In this document: piece after piece, positions 24,023-36,561 of the stretch
Position numbering within the stretch: the first letter of the stretch is position 1
Layout: every line of letters starts with the position of its first letter
Assembly (NCBI GenBank): GCA_947561715.1
Contig: OX387198.1
Location: 7,812,001-7,876,000, forward strand
Direction: 5' to 3'
Length of the DNA stretch: 64,000 nucleotides
Origin: Ascidia mentula
Taxonomy: Eukaryota; Chordata; Ascidiacea; Phlebobranchia; Ascidiidae
Made by a program: the position numbers and the translations under genes
The notes under the pieces: model-generated
Seen by the model: the letters and a program-made list of their open reading frames with translations, nothing else
Databases searched by the model: none
Told to the model about the DNA's origin: nothing

Positions 24023-27000
24023 ATGGCGCTGGGTCGCAGAAAAATGTAAGTATCTTTACCAAGAAATTGTATGTCGTTGGTAACATTAAAAGTTGTTCAA
24101 AATGTGGCTCCTGGTTTTAGACGAATGCGACGGAGGGTCAACCCTGCGATGCACCCCTCAGACTGGCAAATATTTAAAGTGTACATTATCTTGGTCTCAA
24201 GCTCGCTGCTCGGATGCTTTGCGTTGATAAGCTACGTCGTCCGCTCACAGTAAGTAGTCAATAATCCCTTACAATTTAAATTAGTTCCTCTTTAATCGTT
24301 GAAGGGAATTAAACGTACATGCAAGAGACTACAATAGGATAAAGGGCAAGTTTTACTACAGAGTAAAATAAGCTGCAATGACATCAAATACCACACGGGC
24401 TATTTTGTGAACGTTAATTAACATGTACATATAGTTGCGTTTTGTCAGTACACACGTTAAGGGTAAAATTCAACTTCGCAAGCCTATACAGTGGAATCGC
24501 GCTTTATGTCTGAGGTCGCGCCAAACCAGAGGCTTCAGGCGGCGAGTATCAATTGTGTTTTTGTAAGAATCAGGAAACAGGTGTCTGATTACCGAAACCT
24601 CCAGCCAGGCGGCTTCTGTCATTAATAAAATACTTTGTTGTAAGAATAATGGAAGGGATGGTTGCTTTGTGGCGAAAAATCGCTGGGTATTGAAGAAAAC
24701 TGTCATATGCCATTGAATTGCCCTCAAACAAACGAGCCCAATTCACTAGAGAATTATGCACCAAAACTGTGTTGTAACTTACCTGAAATGGCATGCTGTT
24801 TCATATTCGGCGCGTTTTTTGGAAGATATCGTTTAGCTTAGTGGAAAATTGGTAGTTGACACGTTTAAGCAACCTTTGGTTTAAAAACCTTTGCACAAAA
24901 ACGTTCACCAACAAGTTATTGTAGAGTCTATGGACTCGCAAAGTCTTTGTGGTAACCTTATGAACTGGTTGGTGACAATCCGTCGTCCAGGGCCACGTGG
25001 GTTTGGGAGAAAACCGTTTCAAACGCCAACAACTGAATGAGCTTGTTGGAAGTTCAATAGGAAATCCTGTTGATGGGGAACTGCCGAAAGACTGGAAACA
25101 GTTAAGGGAAAACTGAATGGAGAGTTTTTCTTGTACGACAAATTCTAGGGAATCTTTGCCCGCAGTCAGCGAATAACCAAACGCATTCGTTCGTAACTCG
25201 GGTCTGTCCCACAGTCAACCGTGATATTATCGAACACTACGGCACCGCTTACGACAAGCCGAGCTTAACTTTCTGAGAAAAGAGAGCAGTTTGTAGGATA
25301 TCCTGTTACTCGCCGTCGAACAACCGTTTTCGATTAATGATCCGTCGCCTATTGACAGCAATATCAACCTGCCCTGCTGGTGCTGGATGGCTCACGTTCG
25401 GCTTTCAGTCCAGAACGCCCGTTTCCATTGTGTTGAAAGTAGGCGCAAACGCAGCGCACCCTATGGTGGTTTAGATTTTTCTCGTCGTATTTGACTGTAC
25501 ACCCGAAGGCTGAGTTTAATGAAAGTGGCATCAAACTTCGTCGCCTTGTGTTAAAATGTAAACATATCTACCGAGAGGTCATTTCTTGCATCTTCAAATT
25601 GTCTGGATTTATACGGATCTCATTGCGTTGTTTCACGCAAATCCAGCACAGACGGCCAAATCGTTTCATATCAAACAGCATGTATGGCCTGGAAACGCCG
25701 CGCTTCAATCAACACGAACAAAATTTATATTCTCTCAAATCCCACGTTTTTTATTTTTCGTGCCGGCAGCTAAGTGAGGTCCTCACGCGTCGTTGTTTCG
25801 CTGTGCCCGATTTCACCACAAAGGAGAAAACGGGTAGAGGGCCTTAGTTGCCCTTTACACAAACGATGGTTTCTACTACGGGGTTCCAACAGTTTCTTTG
25901 AACACACTTGTTTACGCCGTTAGGAAGGAACCAGTATTTTAATGGGCATTCACGACTGTTGTTGTATTCAATTAACCACAACCATTTAACAGCGACAATA
26001 CAATGCTTAAAGCTGCGATAACAACGTTTACGGAACAACACTGGAATTGATTTAGGTGGTATGTAGCGGTACACACAACAGTGTTGTATGATGAATGCTG
26101 ATCGTGCGTAGCGGAAGGATATTGTATTGTTGAAAGGACAAAAAAGTTAAAATATATCCCAAAAATTGCTTGCGTTCAGTCGCGTATCTCACGTTACCTT
26201 TCCGCATACGTCACTAAGTTCGAAGAAAAACGTCACCGATCCGTCGAAGGTGATACTCGCGTATGCATTTTTTATGTGCGGATTTCCCCACGCTTTCGTT
26301 TCGTCAAACTGCTGGCAGGGATTAGAAAACAGAACCATCGCCCAATTCCAACTGTCATTTTGCGCTGTCTATCGATCCACGAGGCGGCCTTCCTTTGACA
26401 AAGATTTTCATTTAGTCTTAGGGGACCATTTGCTTGTTTTGTTAAATGGTGGCGTATTTTTGATGTTGAATAAAAAACAGACCTATTTGATCCATAACAT
26501 TTCCTTATTCTTGCAGTCATTGCTGGCTGCTGTATCACGTGTTAATATAACCGAATATTTTCGACCTAGGCATTTGTGCCAGTCAATTAAAATCCTGTTA
26601 AATGGCACCGTTTCTGGGTCTGTTGTGTTTTTCACAACATGTATAATTATACCAGCACAGACCTACAAGCTTCATCCAGCTTGTTCAGTAGGTAGCATTT
26701 TGTTGACTCTAGCTACAGGATGTTGACCGTTAGTGTTGTGGTAGTTCGGGGGGCGCACTGGCTAATGAACTAAGTGACGGTGTCTACCTAACTTGATGGT
26801 GTTTCTGCCTCTAAATGAACCGCCCATTCGCTCCGCATCTGCCCATTTTCCCTGAATTAATGATGAGAAACATCAAAACAGTTTGTAACTGGGTAGCATC
26901 TATTTTAGGTAGAACCCTACGCCAAGGGTAAAATAACATGAATCGTCGGCAAGGGTATAATATGTACGTTGTCGATCAATATAATGCTATTAAAAAACTA

Positions 27001-29460
27001 TCTGTCAATCAAATTTAGTTATAGATCCACGTTGCTGGCATGAAGCCGTAACCTTTCTTTTCGGCAAGTCGCGGATTTACGGTGGTATGCGAGAACCGCA
27101 CATGCTGTCACACCCATACGTGCGCATTAACACCCAATACAATGAATGCTAGCATTAGTCTGAAATCAAGTCAGTCTCGTTCTATACGTTATAGGTCTGT
27201 GGTTTCCTTTGCAGGAGATTGGTGAACTCGTGGGTTTAGTTCTTCAAGCTGTGTCCCAACCATCACCACGCAGTGAAAATCAATTTCTATCGATTTGTGC
27301 TCGTTGCACACATTTTCCTGACCTCACGACGCCTTTGTCGGCTCGCACGATCGTTAGATTTCGCGTTTCGGTCTGAGGCAGAATTTTTAGCTAATGTATT
27401 TGAACTTTTTACGTTCCGGTTGCGTTCTTTCTTCGCCGCCTAACATAACAACCGATATTGTAAATTTCGACAAAACACGCCCGAACAGAAACTTCGACGA
27501 TTGTTTTGGTAAACTTACCCGGGAGTTAAAGAATTGCAAAGAACAAAGTTATGCTGTTCAAAAGTAGCCAGATAGCAAAGTTTCGGTTCACCGAAACACA
27601 AAATAAGTATAGTTTCGTGCGCTTGGACATTGTGCTTCATGTTGCTCTACACGGATGGTAAACGTATGATTTCTTCTCCAGCAACTTGGCGGAAGTACGA
27701 GCTCGACAGCTGGCCGACATCAACGCCACCGATATATCTTACATCACCGAACCTCAGCTGGTATTTCGCAACTCCTGTATTTCTGATTCGTGCCCTGGAG
27801 GAGGAAGTAAGTTGATTAATCCTTCTTATACCTCCGTAGGTCGATATTACAGATGCTTCCGAACTAGTTTGAGCCACTGCAAACTTAATTACTGGATATG
27901 GAATTGTGAATGCGTCAATCGCTGAACTTAAACAACGGACTCTGTGAGCTGAATATAGAGGGATGGCCAGTGTTTTGACCTATAAGGTCATCAGTGGCCA
28001 TCAGTATGCAGCTCAGAAAAGTCAAACCATTGGATCAATGTTTATTTGAACAACAAAACTTATGCACAAAATATTTAACTCAAACAGTGACAAGCACAAC
28101 GTCGGACCACTACGCTTAAATCAACAGTCTTAGCTGCCTGGTGACACATTCCATAACGCAATACGTTTGTCTGTTTTAGATGTGTCTTGGAATCTTGTCA
28201 TTTTCGTGAAATCCTCTTCAGCCAACGGTCGCCACAGAGAAATCCTTCGCCGCACGTGGGCGCGCTGGGGCTACGTCGATGGCGGCCGGTTTACCACTGT
28301 GTTCGTGGTGGGTCACAGCGACGATACTCGCGTTAACGAACTTCTCTCGGAAGAAAAGGACCGCTACGTCGATATTTTGCATTACGACGGCCCCGACGAC
28401 TACAAGTAAATACTCTTCAAAAACAATTTATGACTTACTACATTTAATAGGACTACGTATTAGAGTATTGTTTGTTGGAATCTTAATGCACAAAGCTCCA
28501 TATAAGAACCGAAATGTGGTTTTCTCAGACGCTTGTTTAATGTTCGTTTCTAAAAGGCTGGCACATCAAAGCTTACTGAAGTTAATTTGCTTATTTGTGT
28601 TTACACACTTTCCAGACCATAGAGGGTTTTATGACAAGGTGAAAAACCTTTTTCGGCAAACACGTTATATAGCCCATTGCTTTTGAGGGTGCGTATCTCT
28701 TTGGCTCCTTAGCCGACCTTCCCATCTTTCTTTGTCGTTATTTGATACAGTGCATATTTAATTTATGCGCACGTCCTAAAGCAAGAACACAAAAGGTTAT
28801 GAAGTCTGTGGTCCGTACGCAGCTGTTACAGCACCAAGTTCCCTCCCTTGTTATAGTTCTTATTTCTGAAATATAAACTTCTTTTTTAAACGCAGAAATA
28901 TAGCCTTCAAGACGTTGATCGGCATGCGTTGGGCGACAGAAAACTTGCCCAGTACTTACTTCTACTCGTCAGCGGATGACGATTTCCTAATCGATCTTGC
29001 CAAGATGCAAGAGACGATAGACGATCATTTGGTTTGGATGGTTACAAACCGAACAAACATTTTCCCGATTATTTGCATGTTCGATGGACGCGACGACGCA
29101 AAACCTTTCCGCGATAAGATCAGCAAGTGGTACATTTCTATGGAGGAGTACAGGCACCCAAAGTACCCCAAGTTCTGCATGGGCGGCATGTACGTTACCT
29201 CCATGCCTATGGTTCGCGGCCTGTGGAACATATCGCAGTACCATCGTCCGATGCGAGTCGACGATGTCTGGATCACGGGCATTTTGCGCGAAAAACTTGG
29301 CGTTCCAGCTTGTCACGTTGCTCTGCTTGAAAAACGCGTCGCCCATCATTACGTGGGCTTTCAGGCTAGAGACGATCCACTGACTCTCGGCGGTATGATG
29401 AAAGAGGAATGGAATAAACTATTTACCGGATCCGAAAACAAGACTGTTTGCGCTTGCTGA
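24023..29460 (+). CDS. GT31 family beta-1,3-galactosyltransferase-like protein c
   Basis: Exons 24023-24045, 24121-24249, 27682-27806, 28180-28405 and 28896-29460 join in frame to 355 residues, exactly the length of protein a. Residues 1-25 are basic (MALGRRK, MRRR); a type II anchor spans about 26-48; stem block YITEPQLV with downstream cysteines; VIFVKSSSANGRHREILRRTWA with RRTW at 116-119; DGPDDYKN; DDD at about 195-197; KFCMGGMYV; DDVWITGIL from about 290; C-terminal CAC. Predicted Golgi lumenal transferase adding a beta-1,3-linked sugar. Intron 2 is about 3.4 kb. The last exon with part of its preceding intron lies inside the tandem duplication and is copied at 36562-37126. Confidence 0.84.
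24250..27681. other. Large intron of GT31 gene c
   Basis: 3.4 kb between the membrane exon and the stem exon. It holds an uninterrupted + strand frame at 26166-26726 (186 codons) with no splice sites or recognised domain, probably chance. No element boundaries were recognised. Confidence 0.45.
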
Positions 29461-30138
29461 CGATTGTGAAATTTTTCATACTGCCTCAAGACTGCGACCA
29501 ACATTATCAACATTTCCGCAGTTTTCGCATCCCTTGCTTTGCGAGATTTTCTAAGTTATATTTTTTGTTTTGTTGAACGTATTGCAGAACAACTTTCATA
29601 CGCTCTGACTTTCTATTAGGATAATATTTTTTTATTTTTCTTTGCGATTACCGCGGCATGCGACGCTCAACAGGACCTTCCGCATGTACGTCGACAACTG
29701 TCCTAAAGTTAAAATGTTTTTTAACTTACAATGGTCGACTCAAACCCCTAGTTGAGAAATTGCAGCAATAATGTTTCAAAGAAAAGTATGTCTGTGAATC
29801 CTTTTCTGCCTTCCAGATATGTTTACCTTACGTTCTCGTCAATTATATTGTTTGCTGATACAAGTAATGTTTTTTTGCGCCGAAATTCACTGTTGCCAAT
29901 GAACTTTGCTTGTGTATGTCCTACCTTTATATCACTTCGTCACCGACAAGTGTAGCGTGAAAAACAACGCCAAGGTTCTCGACCACACCGGTGCGCAATA
30001 ACGAAACAAATTGAAAAAATATAAACGTCATCACAGAAAAGAGTTTGTGCTTACCAACGAATTCATGCCACTTGCCGCGTTCGCTTTCAATACTTTATAG
30101 TTCTCCGTTGTTCTGTTGTTAAATCACTCACTAAATAC

Positions 30139-30474
30139 ATGTCGAATGTCGTTGGGTGCAATAACTTTCGTGTTGACAAAAATAAACTATTTCAGCTTCA
30201 GACGGTGCCAATGTTCAAATACAACAGACGCACAAACCAGTTTACCATCGATTTCAACAAGCTTTGGGCACATTTGAATGAACCGAGTTTACGCGTATTC
30301 ATTGCTTTTCCTGAAACGAAAGAAAGTACTCATTGAAAGAAATGATTTATTTAACAAAGAAAAACTTAGAAAACACAAAAATCGTATTTGGGTCTTCTTT
30401 TTCATTTGTCCAGAACTTTGGCAACGTAATGTACTTCTACGATGACGTACTTATTCGGAATTTGTACAGAAATT
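30139..30474 (+). other. Possible decayed exons of an unidentified gene (copy A)
   Basis: An open stretch with ordinary amino-acid composition (blocks MFKYNRRTNQF and FNKLWAHLNEPS) follows a TTTCAG acceptor. A second stretch near 30415-30474 (NFGNVMYFYDD, LIRNLYRN) follows a TTTGTCCAG acceptor and ends in TAG. Copy B (41430-41826) has a sense GAG at the TAG position and reads on 19 codons, but has CTG in place of the AG acceptor. Family unknown; may be chance. Confidence 0.25.
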
Positions 30475-30715
30475 AGAACGCCCGCGTGAAGAAAAAGGCG
30501 TGTCCAACGAACCCCAGAGTAAATATTAAATATTTGTCAGTTAGGCACTTACGCATACACATCATGCAAAATGCTCATATTCATCAAAGATAAGTTTATT
30601 TCAAATTAACAATGCGGGATAGCACCATCGTTTTTGCAGCGGGTTCGTGGCACGCTTCTACCCGCTTTCCGCAATTATAGGAAAAAGCGATACGCATTAC
30701 AGCCCAAGCTAGTTC

Positions 30716-30782
30716 GGAAGCGGTTTCGGCGAACTAGCTTAATAGGGGTGGGTTCGGAAGCTAGTTGAGCGAACTAGCTTCT
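30716..30782. repeat. Twin hairpins with AAGCTAGTT arms
   Basis: Two adjacent inverted repeats: AAGCTAGTTCG with CGAACTAGCTT around a 13-bp loop, then AAGCTAGTT with AACTAGCTT around a 5-bp loop. Both are conserved in copy B at about 42005-42080. May mark an old element end or a structured RNA. Confidence 0.6.
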
Positions 30783-32320
30783 TTTTGCATGTCAGCTAAT
30801 GGAAAATGATGGCGGAAAATTTAAGTTTGGTTAGATTTCAATCACGAATTTTAATATAGTTGGATATTTAATGAGGTTCAATGCTTTTTTTCCAAATTTT
30901 GAATCAAAAAACAAATTTAAATGTAAGTAAAAATGGGCTGTGACTTGGACATTTTGAATCAATCACCTGAAGACAATTGACTGCAAAAGAATGCTGATGC
31001 TGTGATAAGAGGAAAATTTTTATGTGTGTGTTGTTGCATTTTTTGTGTTTCATAACTTCTCTAGCACACATGCAAAACAATTCAAAACAAATAAAGAACA
31101 ATGTGTTTTCTTACCGGCAGTTTATAACAATTTGTTGTAACTGATGCGCCTCCTGCAGTGTTTGGTGTTTTTGCCTCTAGCACGCGATTTGACAAGCGGT
31201 GGCAACGTGTCCTTTTTTGTGCCCCTGAAGGTTTAGGTGTAGTTCACTTTGAAATTGCGTTATACCTGATAAAGTCTCGCCGCATGGCAGACGAAACGTC
31301 GAAGAAATACAGCACGTATATTTTATGCCAGAAGAGCAGTACATTTTTAAACTCAATTACAGTTTTTTTTTAAATCATGCTTTTAATTAACTATTAACTA
31401 TGTCCAAAAAACAGCAAAAAGGAGTAGATAAAAAGTATTAAACAAATCTCTTGGTGATAAATTGTATGCAGTAAAGCACCACAACCAGCGTTTAGTTACA
31501 TATTGCACAGACATGGACTGCGCATAATGACTTTTAGTCATTGAATAAGTTGGGTCTGATTCACGCATAAATTACGTTTTGTTTTCTCACAAACAAGTAT
31601 ATTTTGTTTATTTTGAAATTAAGAAATGACCTGATGTAAAACATAGGTAAATGTTTAACTACAGATCTGGAAAAGTACAGTCGTACCAATCAAATAATCC
31701 CCTTTGCCTACGAAAAGGTCGCCCAAATCTTCGACTTAGTCTTAGAGAATGCTATATGCACCAGGATGTAGCAAAAGAAAAAAACCTTTCTCAACCGGCA
31801 TCGTTTTTATTGATTATGAACTACAACAGTCATTTCACTACAAACTCCATTTTGCGCATTTCGCAAGACAATCAGAGCATGTAAAACTAGGAAGAAGTAA
31901 CAGACCATAACGAAGCTGTTAGTTCTTCCTAGTTCAACGGCGCAAGCTCGCTCGCAAACCATTTCATGTGAACAGGACTGTGATCAACCATCAACCATGA
32001 GGTCACGTTGCCAGTGTGTTTACGGAGCATTCCTCAGAGTGATGAGATTTTAATGTTCGCGGTAGCCTTAGCTATTTTTATTTGAAACGGCTGGAGTTGC
32101 CCACACGACTGTGAATCTCTAGACTTTACGTGGGGCTACGTCATCCGCCACCAGCGCAGCACCTGAAACCTAAGTCTGGGCAATGTCACGCCATGGTTCC
32201 CCCACAACGATTGTGGTTGCATGCTCAACTGAACTAACAGTGAAAGAAGACTACTGCAATAAAACAAAGCTTACGCACAAATAATTAAGATGAATAGCTT
32301 TATTGTGTTAGTTTACAGCA

Positions 32321-32350
32321 CTGATGATGAGCACAGAAGTATTCGAAACG
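32321..32350 (+). other. Hammerhead-like core motif 1 (copy A)
   Basis: CTGATGA, a short imperfect hairpin (GAGCAC / GTATTC) and GAAACG in the order of a hammerhead ribozyme core. One extra base follows CTGATGA, and stems I and III are not evident. Copy B at 44133-44164 has a better paired hairpin (GAGCA / TGTTC). Self-cleavage is doubtful; a shared repeat motif is certain. Confidence 0.3.
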
Positions 32351-32617
32351 TTTTGGAATAATGATCAGCATATTAGCTTTGGCTTTTCTATTTCGTTGCG
32401 TTTGAAGGCGTCCAGGAGTATCACATATCGCTGATTCAACTTCATTCAGTTGCACTTAAATGAAAAAATAGAGCAAAGGTAAAAGGTGTCACCTTTGGTA
32501 GCGTCGAGTAGTTCCAAATAATAAAAATGTATATAAATTACTACTGATGCTGCCAGACATGCTTTCTTGCAGCAATACGGCTCTTCTGGCAATAATTTTA
32601 GCATCCTCAATAATATA

Positions 32618-32651
32618 CTAATGAAGGCTGCTGCATGGTGGCCGAAACGTC
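32618..32651 (+). other. Hammerhead-like core motif 2 (copy A)
   Basis: CTAATGA, hairpin GGCTGC / GTGGCC, then GAAACGTC. The core differs from the CTGATGA consensus by one base. A matching copy lies at 44475-44508 in copy B. Confidence 0.25.
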
Positions 32652-33153
32652 AAAATAAAAATGTCAATATCTCTGAAGGCATTCCTGTACAAACCTATAC
32701 CAATAAAAGAAAGCTATACAGAATTAGATATGACAAGTTAATTTTTTTAGAACGAAGGTTATAGAAAATTACTAGAATTACAGAACCGAATGTTGAGAGT
32801 ACAAGTTAACTGCAAACAGATTGACAAAAATGTCTTAGGTTGGCTAACGGGGCCATAAGTTCACCACATGCTTGGCATCGTGCGCTTGTGTTTTGTAAGT
32901 AACAAGCAATGTTTTTGATATTCGTGTTTGTGAAATGTACAGCATAGCATATGTCAAACCAGGACATTGGAAAACAGCAACAGAGTTTCGTTTTCATCGC
33001 CATGCGTTTTATTCTCATTTTCTCCTATGTTTGTATAGTTCCTTTTTGAAGCAAGGGAAACCGGTAATAACCACAATTTGCAAAATGTTCTAATTTCAGA
33101 TGGGCAGTATCATTTGTGTCAGTTATCGTAAGGTAAAACAACAAAAAATAAAC

Positions 33154-35560
33154 ATGCGACGATCCGTGGGATTTTACTTTACAATTGGTTGCGGGTGCTT
33201 GCTGCTGTATCTTTCTGTTCAACTTCTCTTCATGAAAGAGGCGAGAAGGTGGGAAACGGTTGCTTTTGTGTTTAAATAAATTTTTCGCCGCTTGTCCCAA
33301 TATACTGACATGAACTAGAAACGGGGAAAGAAAGCACATACAAGTCATTTCTTGCTGTAACAGTATGCGAACCGATTAATTCCGAGCATATTGTTTTAAA
33401 TCAGACTATTGTTTTAAATACGGTTGATCAGATCTGAGAAGAGCGAACGAAACCGAACAGAAACATCCCCAAACCGGTCTGATGCCAACATCAAGCCCAG
33501 GACCTCAACGCCAACAAACTACATTTATTTGAAAGAACCGCTGCTTTACAAACATTCGCCTGGAAGTGGAAAATGCATCGCCAAACACGGTGAGAAGGGA
33601 AACTAGCGGCGTGCAAAGCAATATACTTTATTTTCGCAGTGAATTACGTTTTTACAAACACTATAGAGCTTGTGGTTCCTGCTGGGTCAAATTATTGTGT
33701 GTGACATTTTATGACTATGTTTGTCAATAGAATGCAATCACACGAGAATTTGTTTAGTTTCTTTTACTATAGTTCTATTATCAGCATTTGATGTTGTCAT
33801 TCAAAGTATCTAAAAGATCGTATCAATATTGCTTTTATGGCACACATACTGATGTACAAACGCAGCGAAAGAGTGCTAGAACTTGATCTACGTTCGTTAA
33901 TTAACAGCAAAATGTACTGGCACTATATGTAAATAAACCCAACGCAGCGAGTGCGTCTCGTTTTTTTGTATTGTTCTCAGGTATGGGCAAAAATATAGGT
34001 TTGAGAACCGGCGTAGTATTCACAACGATAACCAAAGTTGAATCGTTTTCCCCTGACTAACAACATTTTCCCGATTATTTGCATGTTCGATGGACGCGAC
34101 GACACGGTGAGAAGGGAAACTAGCGGCGTGCAAAGCAATATACTTTATTTTCGCAGTGAATTACGTTTTTACAAACACTATAGAGCTTGTGGTTCCTGCT
34201 GGGTCAAATTATTGTGTGTGACATTTTATGACTATGTTTGTCAATAGAATGCAATCACACGAGAATTTGTTTAGTTTCTTTTACTATAGTTCTATTATCA
34301 GCATTTGATGTTGTCATTCAAAGTATCTAAAAGATCGTATCAATATTGCTTTTATGGCACACATACTGATGTACAAACGCAGCGAAAGAGTGCTAGAACT
34401 TGATCTACGTTCGTTAATTAACAGCAAAATGTACTGGCACTATATGTAAATAAACCCAACGCAGCGAGTGCGTCTCGTTTTTTTGTATTGTTCTCAGGTA
34501 TGGGCAAAAATATAGGTTTGAGAACCGGCGTAGTATTCACAACGATAACCAAAGTTGAATCGTTTTCCCCTGACTAACAAACCTCTGTTCTGTCCGGAAA
34601 AGTGACTGATCAAGCTTGGCTGCAGCAATGCTAACAAAAATCTTTATTAACTTGAACAGAAGTGAGGTGGAGAATGGCAATCTTTGTTAAATCTTCCGCC
34701 AACAACTTTCTTCGAAGAGAATTGTTTCGCCGCACGTGGGCGTTCTTCAGCTACGTGGATGGGCTCGCGATTCAGACCATTTTCATCTTAGGAAATTCAA
34801 ACGTCAGCAATTCTACACTTATTGACGAGGAATTCAAAAGATATGGAGACTTACTACAATATGCGGGGCCTGACGACTACAGGTACCCAACATACATGTC
34901 ACCTAGAAAACTTTTGCTATCACTTACATTGGCCTTATTCCAAATTTGCCTCATTTTATTATTATTTGCGTTTGAAACTGTGCCTCTTCCAACAGAAACG
35001 TCGCTCTCAAGTCGTTAGCCGGAATGAATTGGGCAGCGAACAACCTTCCGCCAGACACATTTTACTCAAGCATGGACGACGATGTGTTGGTGGACCTGGC
35101 AGCACTGGTGAAGGCTCTGAAGACATTCAACGATACGATGCTCACAAACGATTGGCCTGAATACCCGATAGTTTGCATGTACCAAGGAGCATTAGAAATT
35201 CACCTTTCGCCGGAACGCCGGAACAAGAGCAAGTACTACGTTCCTAAGTCTGAGTACATTTGGACGAAATGGCCCTATTTCTGTCTTGGTGGCATGTACA
35301 CCTTGTCGGGCAGAGTAATGAGGAAACTCCGGGAAATATCAAAGCAGTGTAAACTTGTGCGTATGGACGATGTTTGGATAACTGGGATTCTGCGAGAAAA
35401 GCTAGGAATGCCTTTAGAAATGGTCGTGCAACCCAATTTCACCGTTGCGACGCATTGGGAAGGCTTTTCACAGCAAGAATCAAAAAATATTCGTGATTTT
35501 ATGTCGGTAGAATGGAAAAAACTGAAAGAGAATTTTACCTCCAGCTCCCTTTGCCCATGA
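33154..35560 (+). CDS. GT31 family beta-1,3-galactosyltransferase-like protein d
   Basis: Exons 33154-33248, 33432-33589, 34660-34882 and 34996-35560 give 346 residues. Exon 1 encodes MRRSVGF and a type II anchor (about residues 5-27). Exon 2 encodes a charged stem ending in YLKEPLLYKH and a downstream cysteine. Exon 3 has AIFVKSSANN and FRRTWA, then YAGPDDYR. Exon 4 has SSMDDDVLVDL (metal-binding acidic triplet), YFCLGGMYT and RMDDVWITGIL. Intron phases 2, 1, 2 equal those of genes a and c. Intron 2 is expanded by a 517-bp tandem duplication with a templated insertion. Gene f is its recent duplicate. The protein lacks the longer N-terminal tail of c. Substrate unknown. Confidence 0.83.
33585..34580. 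repeat. 517-bp-period tandem duplication within intron 2 of gene d
   Basis: Sequence from ACACGGTGAGAAGG at 33585 to about 34061 is repeated from 34102 to about 34580, nearly or fully identical. Copy B has only one copy, so the event followed the large duplication. The repeat begins at the exon 2 splice donor, giving a second donor-like site at 34106. Confidence 0.9.
34062..34103 (+). other. 42-bp insert copied from a GT31 exon
   Basis: Between the two 517-bp copies lie 42 bases identical to 29056-29097 of gene c (and to the equivalent part of 36562-37126), encoding part of the block FPIICMFDGRDD. It is too short and isolated to be an exon. Confidence 0.88.
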
Positions 35561-35881
35561 TAAAATTTGTGCATGATCGAAACCACATTCCCTCATTTCT
35601 TCCGTATTGATGATAGTAATGTGACGGGAGCCTGGTTTTAACACATAAAATCACTTATTTTTGACTTGGTTACACTTTATTAAATAGAATAAGATGAGGT
35701 TTAAATAATCTTCCAAACTAAAGTATTCAAACACGTGGCACTAATCTTTCAAACTAAGTTTCCGACGAATGGCACAAAGAAAACCACTTCTACAGTATTA
35801 TATGGTTATATGGAAAGAACTAACATTGTTTTGGAATTGAATTGCGTACGGTGTTAGCGATGCGGTGTTTCGGCGCTTTCT

Positions 35882-35972
35882 TTTAAACCACACCGGGATT
35901 TGAACCCAGGATATCCTGGCCACGAATCCCGATCAGATTTTCCTCTTATATGGGTCGGATGCTTGACCAATG
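35882..35972 (-). repeat. tRNA-derived or tRNA-like sequence (copy A)
   Basis: On the minus strand a B-box GGTTCAAATCC sits in a T-arm-like hairpin (CTGGG / CCCGG), preceded by a degenerate A-box-like GGTCAAGCATCCGAC. No full cloverleaf forms and the spacing is too long. Copy B (49436-49530) has a damaged B box (TTTAAAC). Best seen as a SINE fragment or tRNA pseudogene. Confidence 0.4.
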
Positions 35973-36561
35973 CGATAAATAACATTAATAAAACTCTAGC
36001 GCCCTGGTGTGACTGACAGAACATTATTTTTTTGACACTTGATGTCGCAATTACACCTCAGATTTGCGGAATCATCAGCCTTATCAGTCGAAATGGAAAG
36101 CAGGGTAGATTGCATTCGAACACTGTGTGGCTTGGGTTTAAAACATGGTATTGTTTAAAAGCAAATTGGTTCTTGGTGTCTTCAGTTGTTTGCACTTACC
36201 TTTGAGTTTTTGCAAACCATATATTTTTGGAAAACCGTAGGATTTAATGTAAACCTTTGTTTATTTACAGTGCAAACGTTGGTAAAAGAACCATTATTTG
36301 CAATAACAAATCGCAAATTTGTAAATCGGGAAGTACTGCGTGTTTTCTTTTGAAGGTGCGTATCTTTTTCGCTCCTTAGCCGATCTCCCATCTTTCTTTG
36401 TCGTTATTTGATACAGTGCGCATTTAATTTATGCGCACGTCCTAAAGCTAGAACACAAAAGGTTATGAAGTCTGTGGTCCGTACGCAGCTGTTACAGCAC
36501 CAAGTTCCCTCCCTTCTTATAATTCTTATTTCTAAAATATAAACTTCTTTTTTAAACGCAG

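Larger units (their letters stand above)
29461..33153. other. Spacer between GT31 genes c and d
   Basis: Colinear with 40754-45075 in copy B. Contains coding-like stretches around 30139-30470 (described separately), two hairpins at 30716-30780 and hammerhead-like motifs at 32321-32350 and 32618-32650. No confident gene. Confidence 0.5.
28680..36345 (+). repeat. Tandem segmental duplication, copy A
   Basis: Colinear with 36347-49894 at high identity once insertions are removed. Carries the last exon of gene c, gene d and flanks. The left boundary lies in the last intron of gene c (CTTTTGAGGGTGCG); the right boundary follows GTACTGCGTGTTT. The ends share only a few bases, so no long homologous repeat guided the event. 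Confidence 0.88.

Noticed and set aside
26166..26726. 186-codon open frame
   Set aside because: Lies in the large intron of gene c; no splice sites, no recognised domain; length is possible by chance in 64 kb.
29752..29955. 67-codon frame conserved at 41042-41245
   Set aside because: Conservation is explained by the segmental duplication; no splice context or domain.
35882..35972. Functional tRNA gene on the minus strand
   Set aside because: B box and T arm are present, but the anticodon arm and acceptor stem do not form and the A box is degenerate.
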